The notes under the pieces were generated by a model. It saw nothing but the letters and a program-made list of their open reading frames with translations. It searched no databases and had not been told where the DNA came from. A stretch of DNA of 64,000 nucleotides from Streptomyces cellulosae (GTDB lineage Bacteria > Actinomycetota > Actinomycetes > Streptomycetales > Streptomycetaceae), in contig BNBH01000002.1 of the NCBI GenBank assembly GCA_014655195.1, forward strand, positions 62,001-126,000, written 5' to 3'. The position numbers and the translations under genes are program-made. Within the stretch, counting starts at the first letter, position 1, and every line of letters starts with the position of its first letter. Positions 1 through 6,443 of the stretch are shown in pieces.

Positions 1-221
1 GGCTGGAGCACCACCGAACGCCGTTCGTCGTCGCCGTCAACCGGTTCGACGACGACGGCGTCCGGCACTCCCTGGACGAGATACGCCAGGCGCTCGCCCT
101 TCCCGAGCACGTGCCGATGGTCGACTGCGACGCCCGGGTCCGGGCCTCCGGCAAGGACGTGCTGATCACCCTCGTGAACCACCTCCATGACCTGGCCACC
201 GCCAAGGAGGCGACACTGTGA
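1..221 (+). CDS. cvnD: Conservon GTPase CvnD, 3' end only
   Basis: C-terminal 72 codons of a gene that starts before the window; the reading frame begins at base 3 and ends with TGA at 219-221. The peptide contains FVVAVNRFDDDG, a G4-type NxxD guanine-specificity motif, followed by an alternating helix/strand pattern ending LVNHLHDLATAKEATL, as in the small Ras-like GTPases (CvnD) of Streptomyces conservons. In a conservon a CvnA sensor kinase, CvnB roadblock protein, CvnC (DUF742) and CvnD form a membrane-associated complex resembling a eukaryotic G-protein system. The stop overlaps the GTG of the next gene (P450) by four bases, so both are translated as one operon, which is the usual conservon plus P450 layout. 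The assignment rests on the short tail plus this context. Confidence 0.75.
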   Translation, partial: LEHHRTPFVVAVNRFDDDGVRHSLDEIRQALALPEHVPMVDCDARVRASGKDVLITLVNHLHDLATAKEATL

Positions 222-1492
222 CCGATCAGGCCGATCCCTTCGCGCAGCAGGCCGGAATCACACCGCCCCCGGGGTGCCCCGCGCACGCCGGGGCGGTGGG
301 CCTCACCGGGCTGGACTTCCAGCAGACGCCGTCCGAGCTGTACCGCACGATGCGCCGCGAGCACGGCCCCGTGGCGCCGGTGCTGCTCGACGGCGGCATC
401 CCGGCCTGGCTGGTGCTGGGCTACACCGAGCTCACGTACGTCACCAACCACGACGAGCTGTTCGCACGGGACTCGCGGCGCTGGAACCAGTGGGAGAACA
501 TCCCGTCGGACTGGCCGCTGCTGCCGTACGTCGGCTATCAGCCGTCGGTGCTGTTCGCCGAGGGCGAGGAGCACCGGCGGCGGGCCGGTGTGATCACCGA
601 CGCGCTGGAGGGCGTCGACCAGTTCGAGCTGGCCAACGAGTGCGGCCTGATCGCCGACGACCTCATCCGCGGGTTCGCCGGCAGCGGCCAGGTCGAGCTG
701 ATGTCCGACTACGTGCACCCGCTGCTGATGCGCGCCGTCGTGCAGATGTGCGGGATGCCCGCGACCGGTGAGGACACCCGGCAGCTCGTCGACGACCTGC
801 GCATCTCCCTGGACGCGGCGGAGGGCGAGGACCCGGTCGCCGGGTACAACCGGGTGGGCGAGCGGCTGCGCCAGCTGGTCAAGGAGAAGCGGATGGCGCC
901 CGGCCCGGACGTCACCTCGCGGATGGTGACGCACCCGGCGGGGCTCTCGGACGAGGAGATCGTCCAGGACCTCATCTCCGTGATCTCGGCGGGCGAGCAG
1001 CCGACGTCCAACTGGGTCTGCAACACGCTGCGTCTGCTGCTCACCGACGAACGCTTCGCCGTCAACGTCTCGGGCGGCCGGCTCAGCGTCGGCGAGGCGC
1101 TCAACGAGGTGCTGTGGCTGGACACACCGACGCAGAACTTCATCGGGCGCTGGGCGGTACGGGACGTACAGCTCGGCGGCCGGCAGATAAGGGCGGGCGA
1201 CTGCCTGGTCCTGGGCCTGGCCGCGGCCAACACCGACCCGCAGATCTGGCCCGAGGGGCACGTCGGCGCGGAGAACGCGGCGCACCTGTCCTTCAGCAAC
1301 GGCGAGCACCGCTGCCCGTACCCGGCCCCGCTGCTGGCGGACGTGATGGCCCGTACGGCGGTCGAGACGCTGCTGGAGCGGCTGCCGGACCTGGTGCTGT
1401 CCGTGGAGCCGGAGGAGCTGGTCTGGCGTCCGTCGATCTGGATGCGGGGCCTGATGGAACTGCCGGTGCAGTTCACGCCGGTGGTGCAGTAG
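218..1492 (+). CDS. Conservon-linked cytochrome P450, CYP157-like, lacking ExxR
   Basis: 424-aa cytosolic heme-thiolate protein. The heme-binding loop FSNGEHRCPYP puts the cysteine ligand at residue 366. The I-helix reads SAGEQPTSN (about 256-264) rather than the usual AGxDT. At the place of the K-helix ExxR the sequence is E297-V-L-W300, so the arginine of the Glu-Arg-Arg triad is missing. This is the hallmark of the CYP157 family of Streptomyces, known to lack the otherwise almost universal ExxR and repeatedly found at the end of conservons. Start GTG at 218 overlaps the cvnD stop, implying translational coupling. Substrate unknown; no ferredoxin gene is adjacent. A non-catalytic or atypical role in the conservon complex is possible. 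Family assignment inferred from motif loss and context. Confidence 0.85.
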   Translation: MTDQADPFAQQAGITPPPGCPAHAGAVGLTGLDFQQTPSELYRTMRREHGPVAPVLLDGGIPAWLVLGYTELTYVTNHDELFARDSRRWNQWENIPSDWPLLPYVGYQPSVLFAEGEEHRRRAGVITDALEGVDQFELANECGLIADDLIRGFAGSGQVELMSDYVHPLLMRAVVQMCGMPATGEDTRQLVDDLRISLDAAEGEDPVAGYNRVGERLRQLVKEKRMAPGPDVTSRMVTHPAGLSDEEIVQDLISVISAGEQPTSNWVCNTLRLLLTDERFAVNVSGGRLSVGEALNEVLWLDTPTQNFIGRWAVRDVQLGGRQIRAGDCLVLGLAAANTDPQIWPEGHVGAENAAHLSFSNGEHRCPYPAPLLADVMARTAVETLLERLPDLVLSVEPEELVWRPSIWMRGLMELPVQFTPVVQ

Positions 1493-1580
1493 CCCTCACC
1501 GGGGGACAGGCGGCGGGGTCTGGACGTCCGGCGTCAGGCGTCGGGCGGCACGACGACGGGCGCTGCCCCCGCGGCGGACA

Positions 1581-1600
1581 GGCCGGGACGGAACCCGGCC
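1581..1600. terminator. Hairpin between convergent P450 genes
   Basis: Perfect 7-bp stem (GGCCGGG / CCCGGCC) with a 6-nt loop in the 157-bp gap between the two convergent P450 genes. No U-tract, as is common in Streptomyces; could serve both strands. Confidence 0.5.
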
Positions 1601-1649
1601 CGGGGCGGGGGCGGCGCGTGTGACGGTGGGCGCGGACCGCCGACCGTGC

Positions 1650-2876
1650 TCAGCCCTGGACCGGCGTGAACCGCACCGGGAGGCTCTGCACGCCGCGGGT
1701 GAACACACCCTGCTCGGCAGGCTGGAACCCGTCGGCGAGGCGGACGTCCGGCATGGCGTCGAGGAGCTGGCTGATGCCGACCTCCACCTCGGCCTTGGCC
1801 AGCAGCGCGCCGACGCAGAAGTGCCGGCCGAGCGCGAAGGCCAGGTGGTCGGCGGCGGCGGAGAAGGCCTTGGTGGTGGCCAGGTCCTCGCGGAAGATGT
1901 CGAACCGGTCGGGGTTCGCGTAACGGCGCTCGTCGCGGTTGGCGGCGCCGATCAGGCAGGTGACGGTGGAGCCGGCGGGGATGGTGCCGCTGCTGAGGGT
2001 GACCTCCGTCGAGGACTGCCGCATGATCATGTGGACCGGCGGGGTGTAGCGCAGGGTCTCGGCGAAGGCGCGGGGTATCAGCGAGCGGTCGGCGCGGACG
2101 GCCTCGAGCTGGTCGGGGTGCGCGAGCAGGTTCGCGAAGATGCCGGCGATGGCCTTGTCGGTGGTCTCGCCGCCGGCGGCCAGCAGCAGGCTGCAGAACG
2201 CCTTGACGTCCTCGTCGCTCATCCGCACGCCGTCGACCTCGGCGCTGCACAGCGCGGACAGCAGGTCGTCGCCCGGGTTCTCGCGGCGCTCGCGGATGAT
2301 CGGCAGCATGTACTCGGCGAACTCCAGCCGGGTCCGCTCGCCGGCCTCCGTCACCTCGGGGTCGCCGGCCAGGTTGCCGAGGAAGGCGATGACGGCGGTG
2401 TACCAGCGGTGGAAACGGGGGTGGTCGGCCTTGTCGAGGCCCAGCATGTCGGCGATGACGTTGACCGGGAAACGGGTCGCGTAGTCGTCGACCAGGTCGG
2501 CCGAGCCCTTGTGGCGGAAGGCGTCGATCAGTTCACGGGAGTTGCGCTCGATGACCGGCAGGAACTTCTGCTCCAGGTCGCTGCCGCGGAAGGCGGGCGC
2601 GACCAGGGCGCGGCGGACGGCGTGCTCACGGCCGCTCATCTGCAGGATCGTCTTACCGTGCACCGGCTCGAGCTGCCAGGCGTAGTTGTCGGTGGTGAAC
2701 TCGCCGGCCTTGTCCTTGAAGACGCGCTCGACGTCCTCGTAGCGCGAGACGATGTAGCTCTTGGTCGCCTCGTGCCAGATGAGGGGCGCGGTCTCGCGCA
2801 TCACGCGGTAGGCCGGATAGGGGTCGGCGGCGAACTCGGGCGAGAGGATGTCGGGCACCTGCTGGGCGGTGGACAT
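1650..2876 (-). CDS. Cytochrome P450, canonical
   Basis: 408-aa soluble bacterial class-I-like P450. All expected motifs are present: I-helix LLAAGGETTDK with acid-threonine pair for oxygen activation, K-helix AETLR (ExxR), and heme loop FALGRHFCVG with C354 as thiolate ligand. ATG at 2876 follows AGGGAG with good spacing. It faces the conservon P450 and is not part of that operon. It lies alone, without ferredoxin or ferredoxin reductase genes, so redox partners must come from elsewhere. Subfamily and substrate cannot be told from the sequence; bacterial CYP107-like enzymes are the nearest general group I would test. A 5-bp inverted repeat lies about 85 bp upstream (2960-2971). Confidence 0.9.
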   Translation of the reverse strand: MSTAQQVPDILSPEFAADPYPAYRVMRETAPLIWHEATKSYIVSRYEDVERVFKDKAGEFTTDNYAWQLEPVHGKTILQMSGREHAVRRALVAPAFRGSDLEQKFLPVIERNSRELIDAFRHKGSADLVDDYATRFPVNVIADMLGLDKADHPRFHRWYTAVIAFLGNLAGDPEVTEAGERTRLEFAEYMLPIIRERRENPGDDLLSALCSAEVDGVRMSDEDVKAFCSLLLAAGGETTDKAIAGIFANLLAHPDQLEAVRADRSLIPRAFAETLRYTPPVHMIMRQSSTEVTLSSGTIPAGSTVTCLIGAANRDERRYANPDRFDIFREDLATTKAFSAAADHLAFALGRHFCVGALLAKAEVEVGISQLLDAMPDVRLADGFQPAEQGVFTRGVQSLPVRFTPVQG

Positions 2877-2959
2877 GGGGCTCCCTGCGATCGTGATTCA
2901 TGTACTACACAAGGTTATTGATCATCTGTCAGCGGCGACAGACCGCCTGATGGCCAGAT

Positions 2960-2971
2960 TTGTTTGAACAA
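2960..2971. promoter_or_regulatory. Small AT-rich palindrome upstream of P450
   Basis: TTGTTTGAACAA, a 5-bp inverted repeat with 2-nt centre in a locally AT-rich patch 85-95 bp upstream of the minus-strand P450 start. Possible operator; no cognate regulator is adjacent. Confidence 0.25.
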
Positions 2972-3121
2972 TGAACAGGCCGAAAATCGCCCCCGGTTGG
3001 AGGGCGGGTGCCCGCGTCGATGTCGTCCGGCGGACACCGTGGAGGGTGATGTCGGCCGGCCCTCGACGCCGCGGAGTCCTGGTCCCTCGACCCGTCCACG
3101 GACTGGTGGAAGACGGACCCG

Positions 3122-3403
3122 GTGCGCACCATCCGCACGAAGAAGGTGCCGCGCAACCACGTCAAGGCGGAGGCCACGGAGAAGCACCCGGCGCAGGTCG
3201 AGGTGTACTACGAGGACGTGCCGATCGGTTACTGGACCACGGTGAAGTTCTCCGGCGCCCTTCCGGCGCGGCGGGTGAACGAGCTGCTGGAGCGGGTGGA
3301 GAAGCTTCAGCAGGCCGTGAAGTTCGCCCGTGAGGAGGCCAACGGCACCGAGGTCACCGACCAGCGGGTCGGCGACGCGGTGTTCGGTTACCTGTTCGGC
3401 TGA
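3122..3403 (+). CDS. Conserved small hypothetical protein, N-terminus uncertain
   Basis: 93 aa from GTG 3122, charged, with a helical segment NELLERVEKLQQAVKFAREEA; no signal or membrane segment. I do not recognise the family. The same frame stays open upstream to 3050 and reads AESWSLDPSTDWWKTDP just before the GTG, which looks like real protein, yet contains no start codon. A good ribosome site (GGAGGG at 3041-3046) precedes an ATG at 3049 that lies in the -1 related frame. Either translation starts at the weakly preceded GTG, or one base has been lost near 3055-3062 and the true product is about 24 residues longer. Followed by a hairpin terminator at 3438-3459. Confidence 0.6.
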   Translation: MRTIRTKKVPRNHVKAEATEKHPAQVEVYYEDVPIGYWTTVKFSGALPARRVNELLERVEKLQQAVKFAREEANGTEVTDQRVGDAVFGYLFG

Positions 3404-3437
3404 CGCGCGGCGCGGCCAAAGGTGGCATCCACGATCG

Positions 3438-3459
3438 CCCCCGCGTGCGAGCGCGGGGG
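3438..3459 (+). terminator. Terminator of the 3122-3403 gene
   Basis: Perfect 7-bp stem CCCCCGC / GCGGGGG with an 8-nt loop, 35 nt after the stop codon. Confidence 0.6.
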
Positions 3460-3623
3460 TGCGCTACGGGGCGCGGGCCGGGTGAGGACCGGTTCGCGGC
3501 CGGGAGCGCAAGCTGAAACTGAAGTTCAGCCTGAAGAGCGGTCGTCGCAGAGGCGGCCGCGGTCAATCTCAGACTCTCGCTCCAGTCTCAGCATCGCCGC
3601 CGATCGCCGGACCGAACGGGGGC

Positions 3624-3724
3624 GGACGGACGCCGTCGGATGCGAGTTCGACTCTCGCCTGCGCCTCTCTTCTTGGCGCGGTAGTTCAAAGGAAGAACAC
3701 GACGGCATGATGACTGATCCGTCC
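3624..3724 (+). ncRNA. Circularly permuted tRNA-like RNA (3' half precedes 5' half)
   Basis: Upstream part: anticodon-stem 3' strand CCGTCG (3633-3638), short variable loop GAT, T arm GCGAG-TTCGACT-CTCGC (3642-3658), acceptor 3' strand CTGCGCC (3659-3665). After only 9 nt follows the other half: acceptor 5' strand GGCGCGG (3675-3681), U8-A9, D arm GTTC-AAAGGAA-GAAC (3684-3698), A26, anticodon-stem 5' strand CGACGG (3700-3705). The halves pair with each other: 7-bp acceptor (one G-U), 6-bp anticodon stem, and beyond it GGACGGA (3624-3630) with TCCGTCC (3718-3724). Invariants U8, A14, G18G19, A21, G53-C61, TTCRA T loop and an A15-U48 Levitt pair are all present. U33 and a clear 7-nt anticodon loop are not. 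No encoded CCA. Could be a permuted tRNA, a two-piece tRNA-like RNA resembling split tmRNA, or the decayed junction of two tandem tRNAs. Confidence 0.55.
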
Positions 3725-3762
3725 TCATGCGCCGCCGGCGTGCGAATGGGGCGGCATCCCCA

Positions 3763-3796
3763 GGGGCCCGGGAGCTGGATACGACTCCCGGGCCCC
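3763..3796. terminator. Strong 12-bp hairpin downstream of tRNA-like element
   Basis: Perfect 12-bp stem (GGGGCCCGGGAG at 3763-3774 with 3785-3796) and 10-nt loop, 39 nt after the tRNA-like element and 32 nt before the next gene. Likely ends the tRNA-like transcript, or structures the next gene's leader. Confidence 0.6.
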
Positions 3797-3828
3797 GCCA
3801 CGTCCGCGCTCCGCGAGAGGGTGGACTC

Positions 3829-4209
3829 GTGACCTACCTCGCCGTGTTCGGAAGGAAGGCCGGCCAGGCCGTCGACCGGGACGACCTGACGCGATCCCTC
3901 CGCACGCGCTGGCCCGACGCGCGGATCTCCGTGACCAGCCCCGATACACCTGGACGCGAAGTGCGGGACGTGACGTGGCAGTACGAGGAGGCAGGCGACC
4001 GTCTCGAAGGCCGCTCCCACGCCGACGGCACCTGCCTCTACCTCGAAGGCCCACTGCACCTCGCGGTGCGCTTCGCGTGCTGGTACCGACGCCTGGTCCC
4101 GGCGACGGAGGAGCTGATCTTTTGCGACGACACGTACGCCTTCGCGGTACCCGTCACGGTGGGGGCGACCCCCGGGAGCGTCGAGCGGGCGGTGGCAACG
4201 GGCGAGTGA
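3829..4209 (+). CDS. Hypothetical protein
   Basis: 126 aa from GTG 3829, preceded by GAGAGGG. Soluble, mixed alpha/beta, no signal peptide or membrane segment. Contains two tryptophans and a run of charged loops ([19 protein letters not shown]), and a hydrophobic C-terminal strand-rich part. I do not recognise a family or active-site motif. The frame extends further upstream, but through the strong hairpin at 3763-3796, so the internal GTG is the better start. It is followed by the aldo/keto reductase gene after 78 bp, which appears to have its own promoter. Function unknown. Confidence 0.6.
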   Translation: MTYLAVFGRKAGQAVDRDDLTRSLRTRWPDARISVTSPDTPGREVRDVTWQYEEAGDRLEGRSHADGTCLYLEGPLHLAVRFACWYRRLVPATEELIFCDDTYAFAVPVTVGATPGSVERAVATGE

Positions 4210-4249
4210 CTCCCCGCGTCCCGTCGCCCGCCGGAGATCGACAACCCCC

Positions 4250-4280
4250 TTGCCCTGGCGCGCACTCCAACCCCTACCGT
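4250..4280 (+). promoter_or_regulatory. Promoter for leaderless aldo/keto reductase mRNA
   Basis: TTGCCC (4250-4255), 19-bp spacer, TACCGT (4275-4280). The -10 ends 7 nt before ATG 4288 and no Shine-Dalgarno is present, so transcription probably starts at the start codon. Confidence 0.4.
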
Positions 4281-4287
4281 CCCCGGC

Positions 4288-5292
4288 ATGGAGTTCACAC
4301 GCACACTGGGACGCAGTGGTATCCAGGTCAGCGCGCTCGGGTTCGGGTGCTGGGCCATCGGCGGGGAGTGGCAGGACGACAGCGGGCAGCCGCTCGGGTG
4401 GGGGAAGGTGGACGACGACGAGTCCGTACGGGCGATCCGGCGCGCCCTCGATCTCGGCGTCACCTTCTTCGACACCGCCGACGTCTACGGCACCGGGCAC
4501 AGCGAGCTGATCCTCGGCAGGGCCCTCGGCCCGCGGCGCGACGATGTCGTCGTCGCCACCAAGTGGGGCAACCTCTTCGACCCCCGTACCCGCACCGCCT
4601 CCGGCACCGACGACTCCCCGGAGCACCTCCGCGGTGCCCTGACCGCCTCCCTGCGCCGGCTCGGCACCGACCACGTCGACCTGTACCAGCTACACATCGC
4701 CGACGCCGACCCCGAGCGGGCGGCCGTGCTGCGCGACGCGTGCGAGGAACTGGTCGCGGAGGGGCTGATCCGGGCGTACGCCTGGAGCACCGACGACCCC
4801 GCCCGCGCCGCCGTGTTCGCCGAAGGGCCGCACTGCGCCGCCGTGCAGCACGCGCTCAACATCCTCGACGACGCCCCCGAGATGCTGCTGCTCTGCGAGA
4901 AGGCCGGCCTCGCGTCCGTCAACCGCAGCCCCCTCGCCATGGGGCTGCTCACCGGCAAGCACCGCGGCGGCCGGCCGCTCGAGGCCGGGGACATCCGCAG
5001 CCGTCCGCCCGCCTGGCTGCGGGGCTTCGGCGACGGCAGCGGCGCCGACCCCCAGTGGCTGGCCCGCGTCGACGCGCTGCGGGACGTCCTCACCAGCGGC
5101 GGCCGCAGCCTCGCCCAGGGCGCCCTCGCCTGGCTCTGGGCACGCAGCCCGCGCACCGTTCCCATCCCCGGCTTCCGCTCCGTCGCCCAGGCGGAGGAGA
5201 ACGCCGGTGCGCTGGCCAAGGGGCCTTTGAGCGAGCGGCAGATGACGGAGGTCGAGCACATCCTCCAGCGACGAGCGGCAGGGGCCGCGTAA
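4288..5292 (+). CDS. Aldo/keto reductase
   Basis: 334-aa NADPH-dependent (beta/alpha)8-barrel oxidoreductase. The AKR catalytic tetrad is visible: Asp and Tyr in [14 protein letters not shown], Lys in VVATKWG, His in [10 protein letters not shown]. The C-terminal [15 protein letters not shown] is the usual cofactor-binding loop. Length and layout match the YajO/Tas/IolS-like group that reduces aldehydes or ketones of unknown identity. Single gene with a likely leaderless mRNA, ended by the very long inverted repeat at 5298-5379. Substrate cannot be predicted. Confidence 0.92.
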   Translation: MEFTRTLGRSGIQVSALGFGCWAIGGEWQDDSGQPLGWGKVDDDESVRAIRRALDLGVTFFDTADVYGTGHSELILGRALGPRRDDVVVATKWGNLFDPRTRTASGTDDSPEHLRGALTASLRRLGTDHVDLYQLHIADADPERAAVLRDACEELVAEGLIRAYAWSTDDPARAAVFAEGPHCAAVQHALNILDDAPEMLLLCEKAGLASVNRSPLAMGLLTGKHRGGRPLEAGDIRSRPPAWLRGFGDGSGADPQWLARVDALRDVLTSGGRSLAQGALAWLWARSPRTVPIPGFRSVAQAEENAGALAKGPLSERQMTEVEHILQRRAAGAA

Positions 5293-5297
5293 GACGT

Positions 5298-5379
5298 GCG
5301 GCAGCCGTTCCACCCGCCGGCGTGTACCCGCGGTCCCGCGCGGGTCCACCCCCAGCCGGCGGTGTGGAACGGCTGCCGC
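5298..5379. terminator. Very long inverted repeat between convergent genes
   Basis: Arms 5298-5321 and 5355-5379 pair over 16 + 8 bp, interrupted only by one bulged T (5363); loop about 33 nt, itself with a small GC palindrome. It starts 6 nt after the AKR stop and faces the SDR gene, so it is likely a bidirectional terminator. From 5380 to 5532 lies a 150-bp stretch of lower GC in which I see no gene. Confidence 0.75.
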
Positions 5380-5532
5380 CTCCCCCCTGGATGTGGCTCA
5401 ACGGAAGACCGCTGCCTCAACTGTGAAGCTTTGGTGCAGAGAAGTTGAGCATAGATTCTCCACCGGCCGCAATGGGGCGGATGTGTTAATTCCGGTTGTG
5501 GGGATCACCCGGCCCCCGCGGCGCGGATCGCC

Positions 5533-6336
5533 TCAGCCCCGCCCCACGTACGGCATCCCCGTCGCCAGCACCGTCGCGAACTGCACGTTCGCCTCCAGCG
5601 GCAGCTCCGCCATGTGCCGCACCGTGCGCGCCACGTCCGCCACGTCCATCACCGGCTCCGGCGCGATCTCCCCGTTCGCCTGCGGTACCCCCCTCCGCAT
5701 GCGCTCCGTCATCTCCGTCGCCGCGTTGCCGATGTCGATCTGGCCCACCGCGATGCGGTACGGACGCCCGTCCAGCGCCAGCGACTTGGTCAGGCCCGTC
5801 AGCGCGTGTTTCGTGGCCGTGTAGGCGACCGACCGCGGGCGCGGCACGTGCGCCGACACCGAGCCGTTGTTGATGATCCGGCCGCCCTGCGGGGTCTGCC
5901 CCTTCATCTGCCGGTACGCCGCCTGCGCGCACAGGAACGCCCCGTTGAGGTTGGTGTCCACCACGTGCCGCCACGCCTCGTACGGCAGCTCCTCCACCGG
6001 CACCCCGCCCGGGCCCGACGTACCCGCGTTGTTGAACAGCAGGTCCACCCGGCCGAAGCGCCCGGCCGTCGCCGCGAACAGAGCCTCCACCTCCGCCGGT
6101 TGGGACACGTCCGTCGGAATCACCAGAGCCTGTCCGTCGTCCCCCGCCGTCTCCTCCAGCGCCTGGGCCCTGCGCCCCGCCAGCGCCACCGCCCAGCCGC
6201 CGCGCAGCAGTTCACGGGTCACCGCGCGTCCGATGCCGGAGCCCGCCCCGGTGACCACCGCGACCCCGGTCCGCCCGTCCCGTCCGTCCGTTTCCTTGGC
6301 GTTCATGGGCCCGCAGCGTACGGGAGGGTTCGCCAT
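5533..6336 (-). CDS. SDR family oxidoreductase
   Basis: 267-aa short-chain dehydrogenase/reductase with a single Rossmann fold. TGAGSGIG binds the NAD(P) cofactor, NNAG follows beta-4, and the catalytic YTATK carries the Tyr and Lys, preceded by the serine of NGSVSA. The YAFXX-like C-terminal part is ordinary classical SDR. Two starts are possible: ATG 6336 (GAGG six nt upstream, used here) and ATG 6306, which would remove 10 residues not needed for the fold. Its promoter region overlaps the phosphate-box-like array of the divergent phosphatase gene. Substrate unknown. Confidence 0.9.
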   Translation of the reverse strand: MANPPVRCGPMNAKETDGRDGRTGVAVVTGAGSGIGRAVTRELLRGGWAVALAGRRAQALEETAGDDGQALVIPTDVSQPAEVEALFAATAGRFGRVDLLFNNAGTSGPGGVPVEELPYEAWRHVVDTNLNGAFLCAQAAYRQMKGQTPQGGRIINNGSVSAHVPRPRSVAYTATKHALTGLTKSLALDGRPYRIAVGQIDIGNAATEMTERMRRGVPQANGEIAPEPVMDVADVARTVRHMAELPLEANVQFATVLATGMPYVGRG

Positions 6337-6341
6337 GCGGA

Positions 6342-6385
6342 CCTCATACGACCGTCATCCGGATGCTGTGTACGCGTCAACGTGA
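6342..6385 (+). promoter_or_regulatory. PHO-box-like array (PhoP site) before phosphatase
   Basis: Four contiguous 11-bp units: CCTCATACGAC, CGTCATCCGGA, TGCTGTGTACG, CGTCAACGTGA. Units 1, 2 and 4 share TCA at positions 3-5. Streptomyces PhoP binds tandem 11-bp direct repeats of GTTCACC-type, and the downstream gene is a PhoD phosphatase, so phosphate-starvation control is likely. The match to consensus is only partial. Confidence 0.5.
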
Positions 6386-6443
6386 CGTCGTCCCCGGCCA
6401 CTGCAATTCCTCCCGTACCCACCCGTCCCGCAGGGGAGGACCC

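Noticed and set aside
3485..3530. Second tRNA-like unit (CCGG-TTCGCGG-CCGG T-arm-like hairpin then AGTTCAG)
   Set aside because: T loop lacks the invariant A58, and the acceptor strands do not pair.
3607..3740. Permuted tmRNA
   Set aside because: Acceptor lacks the G3-U70 pair, there is a proper D stem, and Streptomyces are known to have a one-piece ssrA; kept only as an analogy.
3422..3832. 136-codon frame across the tRNA-like region
   Set aside because: Ser/Arg-rich, no ribosome site, crosses three hairpins; the region is better read as RNA.
5393..5824. Plus-strand frame over the low-GC stretch after the long inverted repeat
   Set aside because: Runs antisense into the SDR gene; no protein-like pattern in 5393-5532.
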